Positions 46,761 through 58,484 of a DNA stretch of 64,000 nucleotides are shown here, one piece after another; within the stretch, counting starts at the first letter, position 1, and each line of letters opens with the position of its first letter. The notes below the pieces were generated by a model. The model did no database searches. It was not told where the DNA came from and saw only the letters and a program-made list of their open reading frames with translations. A program made the translations under genes and the position numbers. Location of the stretch: NCBI GenBank assembly GCA_947652115.1, contig OX393573.1, forward strand, positions 1,874,857 to 1,938,856. The letters are read 5' to 3'. The stretch comes from Blastomussa wellsi (taxonomy: Eukaryota; Cnidaria; Anthozoa; Scleractinia; Plerogyridae).

Positions 46761-49204
46761 ATTTATGAAGTGGTTTTATATCACTTAGTCTGAAATGGCT
46801 TAGGGTCCAGCACACTGCGGACAATGGTCACAACTGGCGTGGCGTCAGCGACGAAACCCTTTTGACGTAGAGCGAGGTTGGTATCATTGACTCGATGACG
46901 TCAGAAAGATTTTGCGCGGTTATGTAGAAAATCATATCTCATTTCTTTCTCCTTCCAATCAATCTTAAATCTTAAATCCTACTAATCAATAATACCTCGT
47001 ATTTCTCTGGCGCCGTCCTGGCAATATAGACACAATTGTTTAAAGCTTTTCTGAGATTTCAATATTATTATTCACTTCCAATATTATTTAACCGAGCCCG
47101 GGGTTAAGATCCTTTTAACTGCCAATAGTTGTTTTATTGCGCAGCGCAGCTGTATTTTTACATTAAAAATAGTGTGTTAATTAAATCAGTTTAATAATAT
47201 CGACAGCATTGATGGTTCAACTAGTTGTTATTTTGTTGTTGAAACGCGGCAAACAACACTAGTGACTCTCAGCTTTGATCTAAACTTATTATGATATACG
47301 ATGTCTTGCTGATTGATTAGACTTAATCAAACAGGCCTTAATTTGCTGTGATCAGTGAATTGTTCTCCAATATTCACCTGTTCATTTGTTCTCTGCGGAC
47401 TTTTTAGCCCCTTTTACTCTTTTGCATCGTCCATTTCACCAAAATCCTTCCTTTTATATATAGAGCATTTTTTGTTACTTCAGCTAGTTTTATTCATAGT
47501 ACATATATAAACCTGCTGAATGTGTTCTTCAGTTTCTACGAAACTTTCAAGACATCAGTACATGATTTGTAATCACTCTTGCTTCGATTTGGTTGGTTCA
47601 TGCTGATGTTTCAAAAACCGAAATTGCAACTTTGTCTCGACATAGCACATGATTAAACGCTGAATCAAAAGCCTTTGATTTTTAAGTGAAAATTTGCCCA
47701 GCAATTTGTGGATTAATTAGTTGCTGATTGAAAACTTTATTCACACTCTGTCCCCTTTAGAGATATATTTTTCTACCACAATCTTCTTGCAATCGTCAAA
47801 ATGTAATATCTCTGTACATGTTAAAACGTTCTTGTATAAATTTAAATTTAAATAATTTCCCGTTGTATATTTACAGAGGTCTGAAAGTGGCATACCGAAT
47901 GATTTAAGTTTGTTTTTCAGTTTACCGGTATTGTTGATCCTGATCTACACCAAGATTCAGCTACAATCTGTTTGTTTAAGTGGTCCTTGTATGGTTTACA
48001 GAAGTAAAGAGCCGAGTGATGACTTCGATCATCAGTGAAATATAGGTACCAAAGATGTGTCTCTAACCTTACGATAATGACCCGAGTGTCGCCGAAAATC
48101 AACCAATTTGTCTCTAACCAAAACAGACGGAGAAATTTATAAGAAAATTAACTGGCATCATCAGATAATTGAAAGAAAATTGCTTCCTAAAGTCTGGACC
48201 AAAACGAGGATCGATGATCAGGGTTGATTCTCGTGAGAGTCTTCGTCATGTAACTCCCATCATTAAGTTGGGCCAAATGGGAGAAAACTCTCATCGACTC
48301 TCATGAAACATTTGAGCATGCTCAAAGTTGATGAGAGCGCACGAGCGTCGACGAGAGTGAGTGAGACTTTCAGGCCAAACAAAAGTGAGATTTTGAATTC
48401 TTACCATATCAACTCTCCTCTCTTTGAGAATAAGCAGTCTGAAGTGGCAAAAGTCTTAATTTGAAATGAGCGTTTTCAAAAGAAATTCTAGGAAAAAATT
48501 AAAGGAGCGCGAATAAACTGAATTCATTTCAAGAAAGTCAAAAGAACCCGGCATATGAAGGCGAAGCCATTACGACATCAAACACTACGTAAACGCTGCT
48601 GTAGAATATCATAAAACGCAATAATTCGCGCTATTTATAAACCTTAAAAATTTAAATTCGGAAAGAGAGTTCCTAATCAGTTGTGGTAAACTTGCAATAT
48701 TGATGCTTTCGTGAAATATTGCAGAAACTGTTTATGGTAGATTGTTAGGTCAGGGCCGTACCTAGAATTTTTTGTCTGCGGGGGCAAATTCTGCACACCT
48801 TCACTTCCTACAAGAAATAGCCCAGCAAAATCAAACACTATGTTAGAAAAACAAAACATTTAGTTCCCTGGCGTACGGCCCTGATGACTAGAACGAACAT
48901 ACCGTTGGCAAAGTATTCCTTGCTTCTATAAACACTTCTCTTTCCTGATAAACTTTACCTTGTCTAGATCACATCTTTGAATAACCACGTTATCTGATTG
49001 GATATAAATATCGCTTTGCTTTACCAAGGTCAGCTTAACTATGAAACTAAAAAAATATATTGCGTGGCGGGGATAGCCGGCGTTAACTGGAGTGTCTTGA
49101 CATGTCTTCGGAACCCAACGAGCCGGTTTTTCGGAGGTCATAAAGTCTTTGGAAGGATCATACGATAAAACTGTAATTGACTGAGTCAGCGGGAAAAACA
49201 AGAA

Positions 49205-49339
49205 TTATTTGAATCTTGATAACTTCATGATCTCGCGATAAATTTCTTCCCGGCTCCAGAACGACCCGTCTGACCACAATTGTTCGTCATAGAAGCCCTC
49301 GATATCAACATTTTCTTTCTTCTTGAAACAGGAGCACAT
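49205..49339 (-). CDS. Possible small ORF, 44 residues
   Basis: It starts at an ATG and encodes a Cys-x-Cys-Phe-Lys-Lys-Lys start followed by an acidic and aromatic stretch rich in Trp, Tyr and Glu. An acceptor-like site (ttgttgtggcggtacag) precedes the longer reading by about 40 bases, so it could also be a terminal exon. I recognise no family. An adjacent minus-strand ORF at 48926-49201 is not in a clear relation to it. Weak call. Confidence 0.2.
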   Translation of the reverse strand: MCSCFKKKENVDIEGFYDEQLWSDGSFWSREEIYREIMKLSRFK

Positions 49340-52300
49340 TGTTGCTGGAATAGACGCTGGAATATGTGATACCGACAATACTCCGCTGGCCTGTACCGCC
49401 ACAACAAAATTTTACGTTTGACTGAAGGAAAATCAAAATGCTATCCTCAGCTCAGATTCATCGGGTAAGTAAGCAAACATTTCGGTTATGTCTGAGTTTG
49501 AAATAGCTCAAATCTGAAAACTCGATTACCTGACGCGGGAAGAAGTCATTGTAGCGTTTATACAACTGACCACTACAGACAATGGGTGACAGGGTTGGTC
49601 AGAAAGAATGGATAGCTTTGATTTAACTTTTACTACAGTTTATTTTAATGCCGAGTGATCTTCATAGGAGGCAATAACACTATAATGGTCAACACAACAT
49701 GTCTTCTATGGGTCTTCTATAGATACAAGCCAGTTTTAATTAAAACGGTTTGGCCAAAATCGCCATCTTATTGGGACGTTTTCACTACGAGGGCTTAATT
49801 TTCCCACCACTTATTCCGTCGTGTATTCTGACCTATCGTGTAGCATGCATTCAATTTGCGCACGCTTATCAAATATAATTACCCAGCTATAAAATCAATA
49901 TGAAAAGAAAAACAGAGCCAGGATATTTAATATTTCACTTTTTAATATACCAAGCCTAAGTCTAAACAGAATATTACCGACAAATCCAAACAAGTCAAAT
50001 TGAGAAAGTTTCAAATGTATATATATTCACCTGTTCTGGGTTATACGCAGTGTGTAGTTTAAGCTAATCAAAGAGGACTAACTGCTTTTCAATTGCTAGG
50101 TTGTGTCTAATAGAAATCTTAGGTAGGTTTCTAAATTAACGCTGTAAAGTCCGAAAGCTCCATACTGCTCTCTGTTAGCGGGTGATAATTATCGTGTTTG
50201 TTCGCGTTTCGGGTTTTGTTCGATCGTAAGCCAAGCCGGATGCTTTGAAACTTGGTAAGGTCATGACAAATACTGCCTTTTGTATGTAGACAAGTATATC
50301 GTGTTCTTAGAATTTCGAAAAAACAAGACAATTGTTTTAGAATTTTTGTTATCTTCAATTTGTTCTCTGAAAGGATAAAGGTCTTAAACTCATCTCATAT
50401 CCATAACTTGTTAAAAGTCGGTCGTTACACTTCAAAGCATAGCACATGCAGTTGAAATGAAGAAGATACAAATTAAAACTTAAAAGTAAACAAGGGTATC
50501 TAAACAAGACACAAATTTGTTCGCCAAAAGGAAAAAAACACTCTTTAGAAGAAACATATTATTTATATCAGATGGTCAAATCGCATACACAAAGTACACG
50601 AGCTAGTTTCGTTGCTGAAACACGAGGTTTTTTTCGTTTTGCTTTTGGCAAGCTTTTGGCAAATTGTCAGAAGCCCTGGAACATTCGATTCTGTGGATCG
50701 TACCTGAAAACGGTGAAATGTTGAAGACACTATACCCTGAAATAAAAATTACAAAACATATATCTCTTTCGTATATATTAAAACTTGACAAAGTCAGCGA
50801 TAAATCAAACATGGTACGGAAGATTGAAAATTCAGATCTTTATTTTGAAAAGTATGATATCAATTTACCGGTGAATGGGTTGTGTTATGAGCTTTTTGTG
50901 ACTTACCAATCCAGAAAATTTCTCATCTGGGAAATTTTGGCTAAGATTTTTAATTGTTGAGTCACAGCAACTGATGCCGTGTCAAAAAATGTAAGGTGAA
51001 TTTTTTTTGACTTTTACTTCGCGCGATCTGTCCACTGTAGAGATCAGCTGCCGCAGCTTAGTTTAACTTGTCATTAATTTGCTAGCAGTCAAAAATCAAG
51101 GTAAAAAGATAATATAATGGTGAACGAGATTATCTACAATATTATCTACAATATTCGGAGTCTTTCTGTCTCCATCTCTTGTTGCAGTTCAATCAGTTCT
51201 GTGGAAAATTTATGATCCCGCTGATGTTGGTTGTCAACAACGCCTTATCATTTTAAATGACAGATGTCAGGTAGCGCAATCAGTTTTGCACTTGATGGGT
51301 TTTCCGTTCATTGCTAGCCCCTTTTAGCGTGTCGCCTCGAATCATTATTTATCATGTTTGATATTGTGAAGAGCGGATCTTGGGAGCATTGACTGAGTGT
51401 TTTAATTACGAAACTCTATGCTTTTAAGATCGCGAAAGGCGACAATAAAATCCCATGTTACTGCGGCTAGGATTTCTCCCACTAATTATTGTCGATTCAT
51501 CATGCCAGTTTGTGCTCTCATACTGCGCTCCACGATAACACGAGAAAACTTTTTCAGTCTTCATAGAATGAATTTTCTCACGTTTTTCGCCCCACTCATC
51601 GAACGGAATCAATGTATCACTTTATGATTAATTTGCATCTGTAAATGAATGATTGAAAACAAAAAGCGTCTGTTACAGGAGATAAAATGCAAACAGAGAA
51701 ATTATGCAGCAAAATGACTCCAGGCTTGCCATGAGTTTACTACACCTAAAAATGATTGTCAAATAGCCCCAACTGGCGCATTTTAATCAAAGCGATATTG
51801 AACTTCGCTCTTTATAATGCTGATTAAAGTCTTGAATTATTTGATGGCTGTTTGCAACTGACATAATCTGTTGCTAGATTATTGATTCGGCTAGAAATGA
51901 CAAACTTCTGAGCGGAGGAACATAAACTAATCTACAACAAGCGCCGCATAAGCGCGTCAGCCAACCGCAGAATGATTCATGGTTCTTTTTTGAGTTCACA
52001 GCAAGGAGGTGAAATTTTTTCCACGCCTGTGTGCTTCACTCCGCCCACCCATCAACTCAACACAATAACTTATACAAACATCTTGTCAAGTAAATCATTA
52101 ATACTCAGTCGGTCTTCGATCAATTTTCAAACAACAGCCGCCCACTATTAACTAGCTGAAGCCCACGCAATGCGAAAACCTCACGCACGATCGATCAGGC
52201 CAGCAGCGCGTGCAAAATTGGCCTGTTCCGTGCGCGTGTCGAGCTTCTTCTAAGTATGCCATTAGAGTTTGGAACAACGCAGTAGACACGCAGGACATTT

Positions 52301-53381
52301 GAAACGACACTTTCGTTTCAATTCCCCTCTCACTTGCGTCACAAGTAGCTTCGAGGGTTTTAAGTTCGTAGCATTTGACACCAGGCTATTTGCTGGCTTT
52401 TTGCACCGGAACTTTGTCAACTCAACAAAAGAAACTTTTGCTTTATTGATTTCTACAAAATTGAATATCAAGCTAAAATTTTCCTCGCCAGTTTAAAGTC
52501 AGTCTTGCCACTGAGCGTACTACTATCAATATTTTCCAAACACGCGAGGAATTTCGTATAATAGTACCTTATAAAATATCAGAAAAAGTAGGGCACTAAA
52601 CAAATTGTTGAGTATTTTGACAGCAAGTTTTGTTTGAATAGAATGCGGCAAACTTTTAATTATATTTCGAGCTCGTTTGTCGCGTTCGCATGAATTTAAT
52701 CATAATAACCCTGAGTGAACATTATCGAACTTTTCTAGCCAAAATTTCCAAGCTGTATTTAATATTTTCCTCGACTTCCTTTTCACCTGCCATGCGAATT
52801 TAAAACAATATAGCTCTTGACTGATGTAAAATTGTCTAAAATTGGTATGGATCGCCACATTGATCTAATCTCCATGTTTTGCAGGTAAAAAAATGTCTAA
52901 ATACTTTGATGCTAGAGGGAATTTAAATTAAAGACATTGCAAGCACCTTCATAAAATGTCATTTACAGATCTTTGAAATTTATTTATGGATTTGTCAATT
53001 ATCGTGGCTTCGTTTATCCGTTTTTGTCGCACGCAAACAAATCGGTCCAAGTACGGACGAACGAACGAGTGGAGCAACGCCTTCGAGTCAAAAATCGCTA
53101 TGCTATAGTATTGAAGTGAAACATTTGCGATGCTGCAGAATTGATCAAAATGGGGAAGAATTTGTTTCAATTTTCGAGATAAAATACGTAATAAATCGTA
53201 TATTGGAAATTGACTGATGGTTTTAGAGCCCCTCGAGTCCTTAGCAGCGAAGGCGTGGCACGTGTTCGCATGCTCTGGTCAGGCTGGCGCCAAATGCCCG
53301 AAAGCATTTAGTTTGGTTTGTTTGACATTGAGACAAGTTCGACAGCACACTTGAGAAACGGCTGACATTTCCGCTTTAAAA

Positions 53382-55095
53382 TGACAGCTCCTTGAGCGCG
53401 GCACCCTTTAATCTCGTTCGGCGGCGATCAGTCATATTGTAAGAGCGCCAAACATCTTTTGCAATGACAGCTCAAGGCGCTAATGAGCTATTTAAGTTGT
53501 AGAGACTCGCAATACACGTCGCGCAAGATTTAATTACTTTGTTAGTCGGGTCAGTACTCGATCAATTCCGCGTTCAATTTATGAAGTTTCTTTGGAATCT
53601 GAGGAGTCATTCTGAGGTGTCATTAAGAGAGGTTTTGATGAGTTTGTTTGATGGTTTATTAGACCCAATAAAGCGAGCGCGAGTCCTTTTTCCGCAAAAG
53701 AGTTGTGTTTTTAGTCCTAATGAAAGTAGTGACGGGCTGACGGGCGGATGAGGTGCTTTGACAGTTCTGGCGGCGGCAATATTGTTTGTTTTTGATAACT
53801 ATAGATTACCTGTCAAAAACGGAATGAGTTGTGACTGTGAAAAACAAATTATCCAGCGCTTTTGTTTGCATTGTAAAAGGTTTTCAGCACTTCAATGTAT
53901 TGTCCCACAATAATATGTGTTATGTCAAAGGTACCCGCAAGAAGCTTTTGTCGCGGGGATTTGGTAGCATTTTAATGGCATATTTGATGAAAAAACCCAC
54001 AGAGCGGATCAAAAAAGAATTCTGGTGTTCCCTTTCAAAAAGAAGTTTTGTTTGGTCAAGGTTTTACTTTGGCGAACCTTTCAGTTCGTGTTCTAGCCTC
54101 TCTAGACGCGATGACTTAGTTTCGTGAGAAGGCTATCATTTAATAACTTCCCGAGCGAATTTTCAATTCTTATCTTATAAGATCATCTGGTTTTATTTGA
54201 GGTCCAAGCAAACACTCCTTCTTGGTGTTTATAAAGGGTATTGTCAAAGCGCTCCCAGCTGTCGAAGGGCTGTTCTTCATGCCAGCTAAATGTCCTTCAT
54301 TCGAAATTGGACGAAAGCTAGATAAATGCCAAAATACCAAACGGCTCTTCCGAAGGAAGATAATTGATGTTGTTATCCGCTGTACTCTCTGCCGTTCATA
54401 AAAACACAGAAAATTCCTTTTTTGTTCGTTATTTTAAGCTCCTTAAGATCTGTTATCGCTTCTTATAATTGCTTTATTAGTTGCAGAATTAATTATGCAA
54501 ATATAGGCGTCTGAAATACGATGTTTTGCCCAATTATCAAAGCTATATTGGCAAGGTTGCATTTTCTGAATGAGTCCCCGTTGGCTAGGAGGCCTCTGTT
54601 TGATTAATAACGATTTTTGAAGCATGCGTTATTACATGTCTTGGCGGTCCTTTGGCCAGTATCAATAGTGTTCAAAATGTTCAGTCAGGCATTAGGTGTT
54701 ACTTGACAGATCTGTCAAAGCTATTAGACGTGTCAACACATTTATCTAATCTTATTCATAATCCCCGCACGCCCGCGGTGCTGATCGATGGGTCGATAAG
54801 ATAACACTGAGATATGTCAGCGGATCAAACAGCGCCGAACCGTATGCAGTGGGTTTCAAGGCACTTGTTGCCAACCGCGGGTTCACGTCAACACGACGCC
54901 AAAACTACCAGCGGTACTTGAATACCCCGCTGAAATGGTCATTATTCGATCCTCTTCCAAAGAAACAATAAGGACAAAAGCGTGATTTTAAACACACAAC
55001 GAACACCAAGCTGGAAATTGACAAGTTTTACACAACTCACTTCAACACATCTATTCAAACAATAGGTGACAAAAATAATTGACGAAGATTGACAG
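53382..55095. promoter_or_regulatory. TGACAG-rich segment upstream of the NET gene
   Basis: TGACAG or its complement occurs at 53382, 53465, 53759, 53810, 54704, 54712 and 55090. The pair at 54704-54717 is an inverted repeat with a 2-base gap. TGACAG is the known core site for TALE homeodomain proteins (Meis, Pknox, Tgif). Role inferred only from motif density and position. Confidence 0.4.
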
Positions 55096-55449
55096 GTTGA
55101 TTGCTTATGAGCGGCGGTGGTGACACTCTGGGCTATCCAGTACTTAATTAACTCCTGTTTCGTGATTGGTCAAACGGCAAATCATCAATCAATATCTTAT
55201 ATAGCCAATTACTTTGATGTCCAAAAGTGACAATTTTGTCAGTTTGATTATCCAATGAAGAAGTGAAATATCGCTAAAGACGCGTTCTCATTGGCCGGCG
55301 GCAAATGTTCTCTAATCTAGCCAATTCATTTACGACAGAAAAGCGCGCTGGCTTTGTCTGTAGTCGGCTCGTTTCTTGTGTATCTACACCTTTCATTGTG
55401 CAGTATTTAATATTTCAGAAGGCCTACCGCACACACACACAGAACAGAT

Positions 55450-56970
55450 ATGCCGACGCGAACTATCGCTCTCAAAGCAACAGAACCTACAACCGATATA
55501 TCTCGTTCTAGCAACCGTGTTCCGCTGGAGGCATTACAGATGTTGACTCAGAGCGTTTCTAAATGTAACCAGGAATATATTCAGCCACTCTCTTTTAAGG
55601 TATTACGGCATATGTCGGCGGAATATTTTGAAATATTTCGCGGAGGCTTTATCGAGTTGCGCAAAACCAGCCCTTTGGTAAAATTAACCTTAATTTTCCC
55701 ATCTTACCGGTTAACTCGGACAGCGTTATTTATATTATTTCAATTTTTTGGACAGGATGACGAGCAGAAAAAGTCTCCCTTGGCCTTACTAGCGGCGACT
55801 TGTAGCAGCATCGGGAAAACTGAACCATCAAAGGAAACGGCCGAATCTGAAGGAGATAACACATCTCGAACTCGAAAGATAAGCGACGACGAAACAAGAT
55901 CTTCCTTTAAACCGTACAAACACACCGCCGGCGAAAAAAACGACGAAATGAGCGCCGAAAAGGCAGGTTTTCGCGCTCCGAGTAAAGAAAATAACACGTC
56001 TCTATCGCCAGTTACGAGCAGTAAGGAGGAACGGGGAAAAAGCTCTTCATTACAGTACCCGACAAGCGACGAAGCGCACTGTGCAAGTCACTCGAGTACT
56101 TCGCAAAGTAGAGTTTGTGGTATGTTCTTAGATCCTAGTCAACAAACATTTGGTGTTCACTCGTTGCATAAGGAGTGTGGCGTTGGCTGCGTCCATCCAG
56201 CGTCCATTCTGCCTTTCAAGACCACAATACAACCGTATCCTATACCGGCTGGACAGGATTCTGTGTCTTCTGGTCTTAAAACCCACGGTCTTGCCTCGTC
56301 AATGCCGCTTAATTTTCCAACAAGTTTTCCTCAGTGTGGTTGTGGTTTTTGCTCGCCTCACACCGGGGACTCATCCCCGGCGCTCGGAGTAGGACGTCAT
56401 CAATTTCAACTTCACAGTCCCGGTGCAAACACACCCTACATGGACTATCTTCAGAGAACTGTTTGCCGTGATGTAAACTGCACGAACTGTAAGCCTCAGT
56501 TTTCACCGTACGCATTTCCGAGCCCGATTCAACAGTGCGGTCCCCACTGCACCCAATGCGATGGTATCAAAACAGAGCAAAGCCCACAATCGCCTTTTTC
56601 CTGCTTCAGTTACCCCCACGGTATGGCACTGTACAAGCCAGGGGCGTCCGATGAGACTTCCCCTTACGTCTGTAACTGGGTAGCAGGCAGCAAACACTGT
56701 GGAAAATCGTTCTCGACCTCGGAAGACCTATTCCAGCATCTAAGAACACACACGCAAACAGGAAGCCAAGTGAGCTCTCCGTACGCGCAAACGACATGTA
56801 ATGTACATGGATGTCCGTGCAAGCTTCGGACGAGCCCAATACAATCCAATCTACATTCCTCGAGATACCGGCCATATTATTATAAACCACCGGCTTTTCC
56901 ACCAGCGCCCACTGGTTGTTATTCGCCGTATCCCCTTCACGGCTACGACGCTCATAGACTTTTCAAATAA
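55450..56970 (+). CDS. nlz: NET-family zinc-finger transcriptional repressor (Noc/Elbow/Nlz; ZNF503/ZNF703-like)
   Basis: Two exons, 55450-55599 and 55756-56970, give 454 residues. The 156-base intron (gtattacgg...ggacag) has no stop and keeps frame, so unspliced reading yields 506. Splicing is preferred because it places a QPL-type N-terminal motif (residues 45-50) next to the SPLALLA motif (57-63), as in vertebrate homologues. An FKPY motif (101-104) matches the Groucho co-repressor contact of the family; a C-R-D-x-x-C-x-x-C motif follows further on; and one atypical C2H2 finger (residues 356-380) has Cys-x8-Cys, with the LFQHLRTH end. The tail is Tyr/Pro-rich. The family acts in the nucleus as DNA- or cofactor-bound repressors in development, with one divergent finger. 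Start: first ATG after an AC-rich leader. No neighbouring gene within 5 kb. Confidence 0.9.
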   Translation: MPTRTIALKATEPTTDISRSSNRVPLEALQMLTQSVSKCNQEYIQPLSFKVLRHMSAEYFEIFRGGFIELRKTSPLVKLTLIFPSYRLTRTALFILFQFFGQDDEQKKSPLALLAATCSSIGKTEPSKETAESEGDNTSRTRKISDDETRSSFKPYKHTAGEKNDEMSAEKAGFRAPSKENNTSLSPVTSSKEERGKSSSLQYPTSDEAHCASHSSTSQSRVCGMFLDPSQQTFGVHSLHKECGVGCVHPASILPFKTTIQPYPIPAGQDSVSSGLKTHGLASSMPLNFPTSFPQCGCGFCSPHTGDSSPALGVGRHQFQLHSPGANTPYMDYLQRTVCRDVNCTNCKPQFSPYAFPSPIQQCGPHCTQCDGIKTEQSPQSPFSCFSYPHGMALYKPGASDETSPYVCNWVAGSKHCGKSFSTSEDLFQHLRTHTQTGSQVSSPYAQTTCNVHGCPCKLRTSPIQSNLHSSRYRPYYYKPPAFPPAPTGCYSPYPLHGYDAHRLFK

Positions 56971-57338
56971 TTGATATGTACAAAGGACAGTGCGATTGAG
57001 CTTGAACTTGTATAAAAGAAAATGTAGTCTTTATTTGTGTGAAGTCAGGTGAAATCGTTTGATGAGTGCTTACACGGGAATAGACTTGATGGAAACTGTT
57101 CAGCTGACTTTAGCGATTTTTAAACAAAGACGAAACTGAGTACTCGAGATAGTAACCGTTGTATATAAAGGAAATATAAATAATTTGTGTGGAAATAAGC
57201 AGGAATTTCGACGTGGTTCACTTCTGGTTTTAATGAGAAATAGTTTTTGCACTTAGATTAGAGCGTACAAAGTGGCGACATTTGTGCGCCTTGAAGGTGT
57301 AGACTTTGCAAGATAAAAAGAACATAGCTTATCGAATG

Positions 57339-57344
57339 AATAAA
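57339..57344 (+). terminator. Candidate poly(A) signal of the NET gene
   Basis: AATAAA lies about 370 bases past the stop codon, consistent with a moderate 3' UTR. AT-rich sequence makes chance hexamers common. Confidence 0.4.
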
Positions 57345-57693
57345 ACATGTTATTTTAGGTTAAAAGCTGTCTCGTTTTGTTTTGCTTGAGAAATATAAAG
57401 AATTGCGTTTATCTTTTTCGAGATCTTTTTTTCTTGCCGCTTGAAGAGTTTCTTGTTCGTGATATAAGATGGTGAAAATGTCCCAACACTTTATCTTCAA
57501 AATGAAAATATCTTCAAAATGAAAATGACCGCAGAGATCCCTTCAAAGAACATGCTAGATAGAATTATCTTGATGAATGTGGTAATTTCGAGATAGCGGT
57601 TTATTTTTTCGCTGCGGGGCATTTTTGTCGAAGACAAAAAGTGGCATACAACGAGCTCGGCCTATTCCTGAAGAAGCTTTCTGAATGTTTGAG

Positions 57694-58484
57694 TGACAGG
57701 GCTAAGTTTCTGTCATTAACAACTGATCAAAATGGATGTGACAGTTTTGACGTGTCCAAGGGAAGCGGTAACTTAAAAGACATTTTCATGAGTTTTGCCA
57801 CATGTCCAAATAGTTTTCACAAGGGAGTTCAATTTTCGGTTTGAGGGGGAAAACGGTGATTACCATTTATTTGTTTATTCTGTCGTATCTTAGCACACGT
57901 TTCGCACAATATCGATTACGAGCTGTCAATCACGTTGTCTATTGGTGGCTCGCCTGCTGCGAAAACCAATCTCGCCTTGTCGTTTCTTAGGAAATGAACT
58001 GTCAAAATTTGGAATCCTAACTAAAAATTAAATGAATATTTTCAAGTTGATCTATCTTAATGAGATAACATTAGCGACTGTAAATCACCTTTGCTTAAAA
58101 CAAGACCGCTTGTCCAAATTGTCAAACAAGTCGAAAGAGGTCGTGTAGAATTTGACAGGTCAATGTGATACCGCGCCGAAAATGAGAAATGAAAATTGCT
58201 TTGGGGAAAAAAAATGTGTCGGCGTCTCACAAATGCCTCACTGAAGTGTTATCAATCTCATGAACACGATAGAAGGCTTTGATCTTTATCTAAAAGTGGG
58301 CTTCTGATATGGATCGAGGTTTTGTAAAATCATGGCGATCGCATCCCTGCAAATAGTCAGTATGAAAATGTGGTAGGGCATAAAGTGTAATGATAATATC
58401 GCCGAAATTGCTAAAATTTTGTACATATTTTATGGAGGTAATTTAGATCGACCCTTGTTCGACAGCTGAGCTCTGGAGCTGTCA
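57694..58484. promoter_or_regulatory. TGACAG-rich segment downstream of the NET gene
   Basis: TGACAG or its complement occurs at 57694, 57710, 57739, 57923, 57999, 58153 and 58479, seven copies in 0.8 kb. Together with the upstream cluster it brackets the gene. A candidate enhancer region, inferred. Confidence 0.4.

Larger units (their letters stand above)
46761..55449. other. Gene-poor interval upstream of the NET zinc-finger gene
   Basis: No multi-exon coding pattern can be supported. Minor repeat traces occur ('tcagggccgtacctag' near 48748 with its partial inverse near 48872; direct and inverted 'actctcatcgactctcatga'-type words at 48230-48365). Compared with 179-46099, recognisable inverted-repeat elements are rare here. 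The last 2 kb contain many TGACAG hexamers. Confidence 0.5.

Noticed and set aside
50664..50960. Plus-strand ORF of 98 residues
   Set aside because: AT-rich DNA, no splice context or recognisable family; the start may not be an ATG-led real gene.
55600..55755. 52 residues of the continuous 506-residue reading in the NET gene
   Set aside because: The stretch starts GTATT and ends with a pyrimidine-rich run and AG, has no family similarity, and removing it joins two conserved motifs. Treated as intron.
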